Positions 1 through 11,613 of a DNA stretch of 64,000 nucleotides are shown here, piece by piece (positions within the stretch are counted from its first letter, which is position 1; each line of letters starts with the position of its first letter). The notes below the pieces were generated by a model. The model worked only from the letters and a program-made list of their open reading frames with translations, was not told the DNA's origin and made no database searches. The stretch is from positions 62,001 through 126,000 of the forward strand of contig RCTD01000006.1 in the NCBI GenBank assembly GCA_014898415.1. The letters run 5' to 3'. Source of the DNA: Stromatinia cepivora. Lineage: Eukaryota; Ascomycota; Leotiomycetes; Helotiales; Sclerotiniaceae. The translations under genes and the position numbers were made by a program.

Positions 1-1197
1 CAATTTTTTCTTCGTTGAACTGGAAGTATTTATACCCTCCCACAGAACTGTGGATGCTACGAAATCTCTTTCACTAATGAGTTTGGAGATGGCTTTCGCG
101 AACTCTCTGACCATCTTTTTGCTGATTTTTCCGTTGAAGACGAACCTGAGATTGATCGTTTCCGTTATCTCATCCCTAATCTCCATGCTATTTTCTTCTG
201 TGGTCCCTGACTTTGATTGTTGATCTAATGGGACAAGGACAATCTTTCTCAAAGAGCCAATCGGGCCTCGTTCTGTTAATCTTGGGGCCTGGGGTCGGGG
301 AAAGTTTGGTGCTTGACGGATCTTTCTCAGCAGCTCGTGTGTACTAAAACTTCTCCCTGGCTTAGAACGGACCATCTCCTTCAAAGCCCAGATCAGTGCA
401 GCTGTGAATGAACCTGGTCCTGGCTTTTTGGTGGTAGATCTTTGCGAAGTAGCAGCCATGTATTCAAATGCTCTTCTGGTGAAGTCTGAGCCACGAACAC
501 CACGATCCATTTCACCGGCATTGCAACAATCAAATATTACTAAAACATCACTTTGAGTGTTTTGGATATTGTGCTCGGCAGAGCTCCAGACAATCTCGTG
601 TAGTTCATTGTCTTCATCCGGGATAGTCGTTGATCTGTTCGTGCGTTTAGCAATGTTCTTCACTTAGGCAAGTTTTCTATTTCTTACCCAGTTAAAGCTA
701 ATCCATCTTCACCATCTATAAGCTTACCATGCCCGGCATAGTACACTATCAGAAGAGAATTTGGGCCGTCATGGCTATGAACGAACTCGGCAAGAAATAG
801 GTTTATCTGTGTCTGCGGGTGCTTCTTCGGGTCCTGCTTCAAAACCTTTTGTGTTGTTTGGTACTTAAAAGTATTTCGAAAGACCTTCTCGAGATCGTCA
901 ACCTGTTGATGTTAGCCCCTATTAAGGTGCAAACTTCCTCCAAAAATTCATTACCTCTTGCTGCACATGGAGATCATCATCGTCTCGATGCCATGATAAC
1001 AAAAGAACATATGCTTCACGGTACGCTAGAGAAGCATTTTTTGCACTTATCTGCTCATCCCAGATGGCTTTTAGTTTGGAATCTTCCGAGGCCTCTTTGT
1101 CCTGGTAGTCTTTCTTCGGGATGACAATTGCAGACTGTGTAGTTTTTATATTGTCAAGGACAGTCTTCGGTGTAGAATTAGTCTTATTGAAGGCCAT
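1..1197 (-). CDS. Caspase-like (peptidase C14 / metacaspase-fold) protein, 3' end cut by window edge
   Basis: Exons on the minus strand are 1197-955, 902-688 and 634-<1. The two introns are 52 and 53 nt; the second ends after a GCTAAAC branch-like site, and splicing restores one frame. The catalytic histidine motif YYAGHG lies in exon 2 (around 730-750) and the catalytic cysteine motif FDCCNAG near the start of exon 3 (about 510-540), in the order and spacing expected of a caspase/metacaspase p20 domain. After it come a GSFTAALIWAL segment and RERD-like residues typical of fungal peptidase C14 proteins. The N-terminus is short (about 80 aa) and lacks the Pro/Gln-rich prodomain of type I metacaspases. 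Proteolytic or signalling activity is inferred from the dyad; the C-terminal domain lies outside the window, so a multidomain architecture cannot be excluded. No paracaspase or NACHT motif is visible in the part present. Confidence 0.85.
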
Positions 1198-1658
1198 TTC
1201 AAAGTTTAGATGGTCTCAGGGTCTGAATGCAGTTGAGTAGCTTCGTGTGGTAGAATCTTTTTGGTTGGAGTGCAGAGAGCGGCGGGGTTCTTAATCAATG
1301 CCACTTATAGTAGCGTCCTGGTCAATTGTGCCAAAAGCTGGATCAGGATAAAGCATACAAATAATGAGGCAGAATGTGGCTGTGTACGCCAAAGATAAGC
1401 ACCACTGTGCATCCCTCGTTCTTTTGGCTGATTTCACCGGTGAACCCAATGGGCTTAAGTATGTAGCCGCGTGTAACCCAAGCAATAGTTGCAGGGTCAC
1501 ACCAAATAGAGGCTCTGCAAAGTCATAAAAAGGTCGATTTAAAGATCCCCTCTCAAGGCTCTATTGCGGGCAAATTCGTTTCTCTTCAAATCAAACCTTC
1601 GCACGTAGTATTGAGAGCACTTACATACCACCCACCAAAGATAAATCTGCCTTGCACA
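1198..1658. promoter_or_regulatory. Divergent intergenic region
   Basis: This 461-base gap separates the start codons of the caspase-like gene (minus) and the small barrel-like gene (plus), so it must carry both promoters. A 69-codon open frame inside (1291-1500, minus) has no recognisable features and was left out. Confidence 0.4.
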
Positions 1659-2048
1659 ATGTCAGAAATACTGTCAAATGATACAGACATTATTGTAAGT
1701 GCACATATTACACGAGAGGTTTGCTAGGCTTCTTACTGATTTTTGAAAGAGACCACAAACGCCTGAAGACCGCTCAATTTATACGGGGTCTGGAAACCCC
1801 TCTGAAGTAAGTATTATTTGGATGTCATTGTGGAAGAATGATTTTAATTCCCAAACTAGTCAATTGCATTGTTCGATGTAGGAGATAGTGCTTGGTTGAG
1901 CATCCCAAGGAAAGGCAACTTCGAATTCATAATCACCGAGAGAAAGCAAGAGAAAGGAAAGTTCATGTATCAGGTCAAGGATCCCAAAAGCGGGGTACTG
2001 TATAAGGAAGGTGAATGGTTCAAACAGGAAAGGCTCAGTTCAGCTTGA
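1659..2048 (+). CDS. Small (93 aa) hypothetical protein with SH3/Tudor-like barrel signature
   Basis: Exons 1659-1694, 1750-1806 and 1860-2048 join in phase 0 at both junctions, giving 93 residues. Both donors are perfect GTAAGT and the acceptors are AAG and TAG. Each exon is too short to be noticed alone, and exon 3 reads uninterrupted for 62 codons to TGA. Residues about 36-90 show a pattern typical of small beta-barrels: DVGDSAWL, then a basic turn, a KGKFMYQVKD strand and a GVLYKEGEWFKQERL end, as seen in fungal Tudor/SH3-like small proteins. The first 30 residues are polar and probably disordered. It is transcribed away from the caspase-like gene and lies 289 bp upstream of the DUF6594 gene. 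Function unknown; the fold assignment is inference from pattern only. Confidence 0.7.
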
Positions 2049-2337
2049 TCATGCGGCTTATCGTGGGGGCGGGATTTGATTGGTTGTACATGACAGGCTG
2101 TACTTGCACAGGCTCTTATTCAGCCCGCCTTTCGTAACAATGTAGCTGAAGTTTCAGTGCTTCTTTCAGACATTACTGTCGCCTATCATTGAGTTATGGA
2201 AACATCGTAGGGAACACATCGTAAGAGTCCAAAGCCTCACAACTAGCCTCAAATTCAACGATAAACATCAATATAAGCCACAGCATCTCGTTCAAGAGAC
2301 GGCCCCATTCTCCACTACTTCATTATCAATTGACACA

Positions 2338-3665
2338 ATGACTTCAAACACACTACCATTATTTAATTCCTCATGTACTACGCCTACGACTTCCACCAAA
2401 TTCCCCGAAGCAAGCACCTTGGGAACAAAATTGTCGGCTTCCACGACCAGAACACTCTCTCAATACCGAGAAAAGCTCATTCAATGGCGTCCATGGAGAG
2501 CATCAAAGTCTACTAGTGATGAAGACCCACGAAAGCCTCATGTGAGGAGCCGTAAGTCTGTGCAACAAATAATACACCGAATTAAATGACCAACCATTCT
2601 CCTCTTAGTTCACGAACATCAAAAAAGCTATCGGTCCCTAAGCATATTTCTAGACAGTGATGATAACTTTAAAATCTATCGAAGCTTCGGATATCTTCAT
2701 TCGCGTCTACTTCTCCGTAAACAGGACGAGATTCGTCGACTTGAAGGGGAGCTAGATGAACTAGATGATCTTGATGAAGCAGAAGATGCACCAGATAAGA
2801 GACGTGCACGATCTAGAAACGCAGATTTAGCGGCCGAGAAAAGGGAACTTGCTGAAAATCCAACTCTTCGAACGAGAACTGTAGTTTTGGACGAAATAGA
2901 AGAGAAATTAGCAGCTTATGGTGGGTACTCTCAATCAACCAGAATCGGTTACACATTTTTAACCTTCACATGTCAGACCAACTTCTACTGAGATCACAAC
3001 ATGTAAATGCCATGAACCGCCCGGCTGAGACTGATTATCGAAGTGTTGAACGATACATTTTCGACAAGAAACCTCTCGTTGACGAGGAGCAAGGTTTTAT
3101 ATATGAGAAGAATGATCTCATCACGCTACGCGAGGGAAGAGAAGGTGCATTTCTCGATACCCTAACCGAAAGATTTCTCCAGGTCTTTCATTGCGCATTC
3201 TTACAGGTCCAGTACCCATGCTCTCCCCCCTCAAGGAGGTTCAAGCTGACAGCCAGCAACAGTCCCTCTTTTGCACTTCAGCAGACCGTGAAAAAACCAC
3301 CGATCCAAATCTCCACTACTACAGCAAATCCCGGAAAGACACATTTGTAACCAGTCTTCTCGTACTCGTTTTACTGCTCCTTCTCATTCTCCCAGTATTT
3401 GTCTTATACCGACTTACAGATCATCACAACCTCGATATCACGTATACGGTTAGTATTGGCGTGCTGCTAATCTTCACGCTCTTGTTTTCGGCGGTTTTGT
3501 CACTTTTCACACAGGCAAAAAGACATGAGATTTTTGGGGCTGCTGCTGGGTGGGTTATTTCTCGTTCTTGTACCACAAGTTTGGATTTGACGAACAAGAA
3601 CTAATTGAAACAGGTACTGTGCGGTGTTGGTGGTGTTTATTAGTAATATCCCGAATGTTAATTGA
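2338..3665 (+). CDS. DUF6594-domain membrane protein
   Basis: Five exons: 2338-2551, 2609-2920, 2977-3144, 3207-3549 and 3614-3665. Phases match at all four introns (57, 56, 62 and 64 nt), giving 362 aa. The N-terminal 70 residues are Ser/Thr-rich. The core begins with a YRSFGYLHSRLLLRKQDEI segment followed by an acidic LEGELDELD stretch, the hallmark start of fungal DUF6594. The C-terminus has three hydrophobic helices: about residues 255-275, 290-312, and a final one ending in CAVLVVFISN. This is the usual layout of an acidic helical cytosolic part plus three membrane spans. The biochemical role of the family is unknown. The third intron was chosen over a 24-nt alternative because it contains a CCTAACC branch site and restores frame. 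Confidence 0.85.
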
Positions 3666-3955
3666 TAGCGGCGTTCCAAAACTCTTTGCAGTCACTTGAC
3701 CGTACTACTTCCGTCCTTCACGAGAAAATGGAGAAACATGATGCCGATGTCATCGAAAAAGGATGCGCAAAGCTTTGCGGCCGACTTGTTCTGAATTTTC
3801 TATCGCTATATAAATTTATTCCTGATTATGTTTATCTCAAACATCTTTATATCTCTTTACTCTTTTGAAACTATCTCGTTCCCGTTCCAAATGAGTAACT
3901 AGCTCGGTTCCATGCCATCCAGATACTCCCACCCAGTGCATTAACAAGCCCTCTA

Positions 3956-4584
3956 CTAAAAGGCCCCCTCTTCAAACTGCTCCATCCCCTCTACCTCTTT
4001 CAGCCATGCCACTCTCCCATTCGTAAACTGTTCCTTCCCTGGTCTCAACCTCGTCTCATGCAAATGAAAATCATCCACCGTCCCAATCCTCAAAATCCTC
4101 ATTCTCGGAAACCTCGAGCCAACGCGATACATAAGTGTACCACACGTCCCACAGAAATGATTTGACATGGTGTTTTTCGTGGCGATTGTGTGGGACTGAC
4201 TGAAGACTTTCAGATTTTCACGCCCGCGAATGTGCTTGAGGTGTGTATCGGCGATGGTGAAGTTTGATGCGAACATTGAGGCGGTAATTTTTCGACAGTC
4301 ATGGCAGTGACAGATGAATGTGTTGACTAAACCGGGGCCTTGGGTTGGCTGAGGAGCAGAATTAGTGTCGGAACGGGCTGGTGAGAGAAATAATTGAAGG
4401 GTGGGTATAAGTACTCCTCTAGGGAGGTATAAAGTATTATGCAATTCAGACTTACGAAAGCTAGTTGGACAGCTCCACAGAAGCATGTGGCTGTCGCTTC
4501 ATCTGCCTTGGACCAACCATCACTTGCTCCGCCCGAGAGAGGAAAGTAAGGCTTGGACATGTCGGTAGCGGTTTCGTCGGCCAT
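3956..4584 (-). CDS. GFA / Mss4-fold (CENP-V type) zinc enzyme family protein
   Basis: Exon 1 is 4584-4456 and exon 2 is 4348-3956, separated by a 107-nt intron in phase 0; the product is 173 aa. Zinc ligands of the glutathione-dependent formaldehyde-activating fold are present in order: CFCG near residue 35, CHCHDCRK near residue 57, and FCGTCG near residue 95. The SFRP-type NFTIADTHL and VDDFHLHETRLRP segments also fit. Members are small soluble proteins annotated as S-(hydroxymethyl)glutathione synthase-like; most fungal ones have no proven substrate, so only the family is called. It lies tail-to-tail with the DUF6594 gene. Confidence 0.85.
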
Positions 4585-5856
4585 TATTGTCTATTTTAAG
4601 AAATTGCGTGGTGTGACTGCAGGGATATTGATGAAGTGAAAGGAAAAGAGAAGTAATGATGAGAGGAAAACTTCTACATTAAGAGTTAGAGGTAGAGTTC
4701 TTATAGATGTTCTCGGGTAGATAGGTGATGGTTTAACATCTAGCAATGGTCCGTGCACCCAAAATTAGATTATCAAGCGTATTTTCTCGCTACCATAATA
4801 GGAGATTAATATTACCGCATTAGGACAATGCCACTGAACTTAGTAATCACAGCATCGACATCACATAACCTGGAGCCAGGCTGTCAACAAGGAAGAAATA
4901 TGTTTCCAAAAGGGGAATTCAGCAATACCTAATTAAGGAAATGCAAATGGAAGCCATGAAAAAGAAAGTGAATCGTTAGTGAGCTTCACGACAACATTAC
5001 TACTAGCTTCGGTTTGTCATTTGATTGCGTTTTCGAGAACTCACGACACTCTCAGTTTTTACTCTTAGCTTCCATCCTTAGCTTCGAATTATCATGCTGT
5101 TGCATATCTGGCGATTTCGGCACTGCTAGCTTCGGTATTTCTAGTTTCGGCACTGACAATGCCGCATACTAGAAATTTGCAACAATTACTATAGGCTATT
5201 ATAAACGGAATGGAATATGGATTAGCGCTTCCTGTCGGATGATCATTAGTTTTTTCGCCTCTATACTAGCGTCTAATCCATGTATCAGCGGTAATAAATG
5301 CATGATGCTCAAGCCTCCTCTCCCATATGACAAAATCCTAGCTGTTTTTGCAAACACCCAAATAGTTGGCGAGGCCTGAGGTAGATTGGTTACACCAAAA
5401 CTGTAAACGGCGGTCTAGACTAGACTATTGCGGCAGACTGCACCACATTTTGTGTGTGCTACGTCAAAATCACAAACGCGTGAAATGTTCAAGGCAAAAG
5501 AACCAAAAAAGCTCAAGTCTACCGAGGCTATAAAAGGCAAAAATATTAGCGCCACTTGGACCCTAAAGCTTGTCACAAATGACTCACTTCTGCTTGTCAA
5601 ACTATTCGGGCGATCATGGTTTTCATGTGTTCGCTCACTTCCAAAAGGTTTCCTAGTTGCCTACGGCAATCACCAACTCGACTACTTCTAGCAGTACTGC
5701 AAAAGCGTGAGATCAACACAGACCCTTCATTGAATACTACCTCAGGGCAAAATGTGCAAGGTTTCATCTATTGTATTGCAGTCGACTGGTTGTTTGCTTC
5801 TCTTGACCAACCAACCTGCGCACAAATGGACGATTTGGACATATAGATTTTGTAGT
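4585..5856. other. Gene-poor spacer
   Basis: No convincing gene. Near 5000-5160 a short motif around GCTTCGG and TTTCGGCACTG recurs several times at irregular spacing, probably decayed simple duplication. An 87-codon open frame at 5428-5691 has no recognisable features. Confidence 0.35.
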
Positions 5857-6105
5857 ATGGCCCGGGACGGTAGACTGTGCAACAAAAGAGAAGATCCCAA
5901 CGCTCTGGGAGAAGACTATGGATCTCGGGCTGGCGCCTGTCGGGTATGTGACAATGAATACAGAGCGACTTTGAAATACGAGGCAGCAGTAGCAAACGCT
6001 CAAAGTCGGTATGATGCTGTTGTTAATGCTGCCCGGAGTAAGAAGCTTAAGGGCGATGAGGCAGCCAAATATGTGATAGATACAGTAAGCCAAATTTTTA
6101 GCTGA
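5857..6105 (+). CDS. Small hypothetical protein (82 aa), Cys-containing
   Basis: Starting at the ATG at 5857, an 82-codon frame ends TGA at 6103-6105. Compared with its A+T-rich surroundings it is G+C-rich and uses codons like a real gene. It has an ACRVCDNEYR motif near residue 29 and an Ala-rich amphipathic helix from about 40 to 70. The frame stays open upstream to 5752 and a TTTTGTAG possible acceptor lies just before the ATG, so it may be the last exon of a longer gene. A possible donor (ACA then GTAAGC) sits near 6084. Not recognised; no function proposed. Confidence 0.4.
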   Translation: MARDGRLCNKREDPNALGEDYGSRAGACRVCDNEYRATLKYEAAVANAQSRYDAVVNAARSKKLKGDEAAKYVIDTVSQIFS

Positions 6106-7922
6106 ATCATGCATTTTTTGCATGCACTGATCAAATGTTCAAAACAGATCCCATTTGTCGAAAAAAAGAAGCCGCACTGTCACCATTACTACCACCATCA
6201 CCGCGATTACTAGGAAGCGTTGCACAAATGAGGTGGCCGACATGTGCTTGATGGGTGGTTCTTGTAAGCTCGTTACGCGCAGCAGGCAATGCAATCAATC
6301 TGTTAACTTGACTTCGGGGTTTTGAATAGGGAAGGCTAATTATTGAATCTCGTTCAATCTCTGGCAAATTTATGAACTCGAAGCATAATAGCGACACCGG
6401 TGCCGAAAGTCGGGGTGAAAGCGCAATATGTCTAATATTCCACAACATATTCGAATAATGAGAAATGGTTGAGTGCTTGGAAATCTGCTTCGAATTTTGA
6501 GTATAATCAGGACACGAGCCTTAGACCGGAATCGTGATATACGTATTTCGTTATGTTGGATGCTGGTCGACAGCCTCTCCAATGACTTCAGAATATTAGC
6601 CGGTGGCACGACTCGAGAGTAATCGTTGCTTCCAGAATATTCGACGTGCTCTCTCCCGACTTGAGAAAGTTTCCTCTCTTATTCTAGCATGCTCCTCTCA
6701 TATCCTGGGATGAGTTTAAGGTATTTTTATCCTAAGATGCTGTTAAAGTAACTTTGTTTCTCAAATTACAATAGTCCCAGGTCACACAAAGTGTTAATCT
6801 GAAATCTGACATACTCTCTATGACTTCTCCATCAAATTTGAGTGGATAAAGTATGTTTATCAATGCAATCAATATGTAATTGTTTCTCTCCCAAGGGAAG
6901 ATTGATCTTTTCATTATTGTTCTTCACCTCAAGAAATCCATTGATTTCATAACATTTCTTTGGGAGTAATTGTGAGAAAACAGACTGATATTAAGCCACA
7001 GGCTATTACCTTTAATGACTCTACAAACAAGAGTCAGGCTAGATCAAAGATCAAAGTTTTACAATCGACAGCTTGGCTTTCTCATCAATTCACTTTTATA
7101 ATCATGTAAAGGCTACGGCTGATTACTATGTCTAAACTTCAAATTTTCCTTTGAGCATCTAGATAGATAAGCAACGTGTTGGCTTGAAAAGGACTTTTGG
7201 GCAGATATGAGTTGTGGTTAATAGAAATATAGTCAAAAATTACTCAGAACTAGTATAGAATTCCATTGTTGTCTTCATGGGTCAATTTTTGGTAGATTAT
7301 AGATACAACTGCTTCTTTTTCCTTCATTTATTCTTTCAAAAACATGTAATTCCAGTATATTGGTTCTCAGTCACAATTTTTACCATATAAATGACAACAA
7401 AACATGAGAGAAAATTGCCATTCCAGGTGAATCCACATATCCCCAGAGGTTGAGACAAGGAAATATGAGAGTATACATTTTTGCTATTTTCTATGAATTT
7501 AATGAAAAAAAAATTTGGTTCCAGAAATGACTAAATCTATGAATAATTTAATGATATTCAAAGAAAGATGAGACAATATATCTTGAATGACCATCCTTTT
7601 TTTATCCCGACATTCATTTCTTTTATTCACTACAAGTTGCCTTATCATTGTTCATTAAACTATTTGTAAATTTTGGAATGAATTCACTATCCATCCATCT
7701 GCTCATCCATACAATAGCTACCTAGCTACTGGCAAAGCAAGGTGCTTCCAGCACAACCTTGCGAGTCTTTATAGCCATACAAGCCCTCTGCTATAAAGTT
7801 ATCTTCCACACCTTAATCCTCAATCTTTCTTCCAAAACAACAAACAAGCTTGATAACTATCTTTTGTCTCTCCCTTGGTCTTTCTTTTTGCGGTGCTCCT
7901 GTTCAACTTCCATTTATCCACA
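6106..7922. other. A+T-rich intergenic region, no gene seen
   Basis: Open frames here are short, on both strands and without recognisable protein features. Homopolymer A/T runs are common between 7000 and 7700. The last 200 bases probably hold the promoter and leader of the gene at 7923; the C+T-rich stretch 7780-7920 is typical of fungal core promoters. Confidence 0.4.
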
Positions 7923-8728
7923 ATGGCAGAGCTACCCAACCGCTTCCCTTCTCCTCTTTCTGCTATGGAGATTGTAACCGCGATAATTGACAAATTCATC
8001 GATAAATTGCAATTAATTTGGGCTGTAAATGCTACAAATGGAGTTGGTAAGCCACCTCCATTCCTCAGCGATCTAACCTTCCTCTTATGTCTCATACATC
8101 TCATTTTACCCCCTCGCCTAACTAACAGGGTTGAAGTACTCACTCCTCGTTCACGTCTTGCTTGCGAGATAGAGCTAGCTCTCATCCACGTTATCAGCGC
8201 AAGTGTCGCACCCGAAGCAGTTTTCGGTAGAATCAGTAACGAATTAAATCGCTTTAATAATCAAGTCAATCGTGACGCCAATCCTCTCTTTCACGATATC
8301 TTGCTCTGCTGTCGCGATATGATGGAGCAATGGAACGACGAGGGATGGTGGGATAATCTTCAGTCGATTGAAGATAGTGCTCGGGATACAGAAGATATGG
8401 ATGAGATAAGACGTTCTGGAGCACTTGGTATGTATTTTGATCTCGGGTCTTTTGTCTTTCCTGCTCAAGTTATAATGACCAATGTTCTTCAGGGCCACCA
8501 ACGCTAGATGATCTCCAGCGATTACAACGGTTGGAACGCACGATGTTTACCGATCATCAACTGAGAATCCGTATTGATGCCCATGCGCAGATACTAGAGG
8601 AGACTATCACGAGAATGAAGGCTGAGGAGAATGATCATGGTAGTATGAGCGGGTTTGATGATGAAAATAGTGAGTTTGACTATACTTCCTCGCTTACGCC
8701 TCTACCCTCACCGAAGGATGATAGCTGA
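7923..8728 (+). CDS. Hypothetical protein, 216 aa
   Basis: Exons 7923-8046, 8137-8427 and 8493-8728. The start ATG follows CCACA (TCCACAATGG, good fungal context). The first intron has donor GTAAGC; the CAG right after its CTAACTAAC branch site is too close and out of phase, while the next AG (8135-8136) restores frame. The protein is acidic and helical: residues about 13-35 form an amphipathic helix, and the middle contains HDILLCCRDMMEQWNDEGWWD. The C-terminal third has charged helices ending in an acidic Ser/Asp tail with SLTPLPSPKDD. No known domain recognised. Retaining intron 1 also leaves an open frame, so that exon boundary is less certain than the second. Confidence 0.6.
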
Positions 8729-10485
8729 CGCCCAAGGTCTCTAGATAACCATGGTGATAATGTTGACAATGGAGATGAAGATTCAGGCAATGTGGGCTGA
8801 TGTCAATCGGATGTTATTGATTTCATTTGAAAAAATATATATTCATTAACATGCTGATATCTAGCGGGTGACATACTATGTTTCTTAGATGGATATTTCT
8901 CGATAAGTATTGCCATGTATTATTTTTATCACAGGATTATTCGTAAAAATTACCTCCTATTATTAATACATAACTATGCTAAGGTTATCTCGGAACTGGG
9001 GATATGCTCTCGACTTTATAAAGCTAATACTCCCAAGTGGCATGTTGCTTATCCAATAAATGAGAACCTACACCAGGTTCTCTTACGTTGCCGAACATAA
9101 GAGTCTTGAAATCAATACACACCACATTACTTGCTTCGCATCGATGTTATTCTGATCACTTGTTCCACTATATGTCTAATCACTAGTATATGAGCGCCCT
9201 GAGGCATAACATCGCCACTAGAGCACTGCGAAAATCGAATTTGTTGCTAGTCTCTGAATATCAGTTGCTACCTCTGTATAAGAGTGTCTATTTTTCGTCA
9301 GACGAGTGGTAAAATAAGGAAAATGAGGAATTAACACTTTATTTGCTGTCTACGTTCACCATGCAGAGGACCATTGATAGGAACTTTGCGCAAAATTCAG
9401 CATTAGGTTCACTCTTCCTTTTCTTAATTGACCTCTGCCAGCTGTCCAAGTTCCAGGTCTCATAAGCCAGCTCAGCTTCCCGGACAACCATCACCTCAAG
9501 AAAATTAGCAATCAAAACTTTCCTCCGGCAAAACAAACCCCGAATCCCACGCTAAACGCCCCAAGTAACTATCTATACATCTAACCACCATCACCATGTT
9601 GCTCATACCTCGCGAAGAAAATTAAAATTCCACCAATGCGAAGCGAATTTTACCTTCATTTCTTATCTTCGAAGCTGAGATTTGACTCACAAGTAACAAT
9701 AAAATTCGTAAATTCGTTACAATCGCCATCATTAATCCCCGGTCCTCGATATTCAAGGCGTCATGACGACAAAAGCAAAACGTTTGAACAATGACAGCAA
9801 TATACCAGTGAGAGCTAACAACATTACAACTCAAAAAATCAAGAAAACTTCCATATCAGATATATTGAATAATAGATTAAAGCAAATTCTTTAGAGCCAG
9901 ACGTAAAAAAACAGATGCTTCTCATCCTGTGCACAAACAGCAGTGTTATGACAGAAAGTTGCTTAGTTAATTAGTTCTCTTGTGGGATTTCCTAATAATG
10001 TAAAATGGGAGAGCTCAAGCTGAGAAGTTTGGCATCTGATGTAGAAACTTTCCTACCCGTAGTTGCAAAACCACTGCCAAGAACTAGTTTTACAGCTCTA
10101 GGCATGCCACTAATAACGAGGTTTAGGCTTGTATTTGCATTTGTCACTTGGTCTAAATAATCTGCCTGAAGGTAAGATCAGCAAGGACGGAGTGAAATGT
10201 AAAGTGGTTATTTAATGGTATTTGAAAATGCTATGCTGCCTTTTTGCACCTTCGTTATGCAGGGTATATCCAGTGTTATCCTCCGCTGGTGATCGCGAGC
10301 CCTGGTTTAGAGACAACCATCTCATCCATAATAGCTCGTCACGGCATGCTTCATATTTAGCTCTTGCCGGTGGGCTACAAAGCTACAATCATCATCCATC
10401 TTCCAACATCAGCCCGTCGCGGGTGACGCTCAGCCAACAGTGAAAAATCATCGCTATAAAATTCGTTTCTTCCGACTCGTTGCCC
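8729..10485. other. Intergenic region, no gene seen
   Basis: About 1.75 kb without a supported gene. Several 60-70 codon frames occur on both strands but none shows domain-like sequence or compatible splice neighbours. Confidence 0.4.
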
Positions 10486-11188
10486 TCATTTCTTCACATC
10501 CTCACCGATCCCCAAATTCTTCACCGCATCCTCCAGCTTTCCCTCTCCCTCCCCAACATTTACAACCTCGGTGCCTCCCTCCACCATACTCTCATCCTCC
10601 TCTCCTCCCTCAGCACCCTCATCCCCGGCAATACCCTCCTCCAATCCCTCCCCTCCTTCTTTCAGAACCCAATCCACAACCTCCGTCTTATCCGCCAACT
10701 CCGCTTCATAAACCGCATCATGTCCTTTTTGATTCTGTATCGTCGGATCCGCTCCATTTTCTATTAAGATCTTTACGCATTCTAAATGTCCATTTAGAGC
10801 TGCCCAGTGCAAGGGTGTGTTTCCGGAGCCATTTTGTGTGTTGAGTATTTTGAGCATTTGTGGGTTCTGAGGTGAGGGGTTCGAAAGGTATTTTATAATG
10901 AGACTGAGGAGTTCTGTATGTGAGTAGTTAGATTTCTTTCTTTGATTTGTAGGAGGGGTTGGTAATGTGAATGGGTGAGGGGTAATTACCGTGATGTCCA
11001 TTGGCAGCAGACATATGTAGCACACCATTCCCACTCTCACTATCTCTCGCAGTTTCTAGCAATTCAGTAGTCGAACATCCTTCCCTTTTACGTAACTCCT
11101 CTCTCAATTTCTCGAATTCATCATTGTCCCCAATGCGAGCAAAATATATCAAATCATCAATTTCGTCTTCTGAAAATTTGGGTGCCAT
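10486..11188 (-). CDS. YAR1: Ankyrin-repeat protein, YAR1-like Rps3 chaperone
   Basis: Exons 11188-10990 and 10913-10486 (76-nt intron, phase 1) give 208 aa, close to the 200 aa of yeast Yar1. The start MAPKFSEDEIDDLIYFAR is a short acidic/helical cap. Ankyrin repeats follow: GVLHMSAANGHH near residue 58, then GNTPLHWAALNGHLECVKIL near 100, and a third ending GHDAVYEAE. After about residue 145 comes a Glu/Gly-rich acidic tail (EGGEEDESMVEGG). This architecture, with the conserved HDA(V/I)xEAE after the last repeat, matches Yar1, which binds newly made ribosomal protein Rps3 in cytosol and nucleus. The intron falls inside the first repeat. It is head-to-head with the MscL gene, 425 bp apart. 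Confidence 0.85.
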
Positions 11189-11613
11189 TTTTTCAAGTTC
11201 ACTTGATTGTATATTTCTTATGGCGGTAGTAATAGTTTTTGACTCGATTTTCAAGGGGTTTGGTTCAAGATGCGAAAGATGATGAGGGGTCAAACTCAAG
11301 CGGCCGCATGAACTTCGAAAAAATTAATTTTTGATATAAGATCGGTCAAAGGTTTATCCGATAAATCTGGGGCGCTTATCTCGCCTTATCATAATCCCTG
11401 CAAGTAACTTTAATTCCTACACGTGCCAGCCACTGATACGTACCCCTGTAAGAACATCTCAGCAGTGATGAACTCACTTCTCCTTCGTTTTCCTACATTC
11501 ATTTCTTTCTCTTTTGTGATCATATTTCCTTTCTCTGCTTACTCTGCTTTTACGCAAATTTCCTTTACTAGAACGAAACTTTGAATGAAAAATCCAGAAA
11601 GAGAGCAACCACG
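11189..11613. promoter_or_regulatory. Divergent promoter between YAR1-like and MscL genes
   Basis: The two start codons are 425 bp apart on opposite strands. The MscL side has a C+T-rich tract (about 11480-11560). Near 11320 an A-run followed by a T-run forms a near-palindromic A/T site. Confidence 0.4.

Noticed and set aside
1291..1500. 69-aa hydrophobic frame
   Set aside because: Sits in the promoter of two genes, lacks a credible context, and shows no family.
10480..10844. Pro/Leu-rich plus-strand frames
   Set aside because: Antisense to the YAR1-like ankyrin gene's acidic tail.
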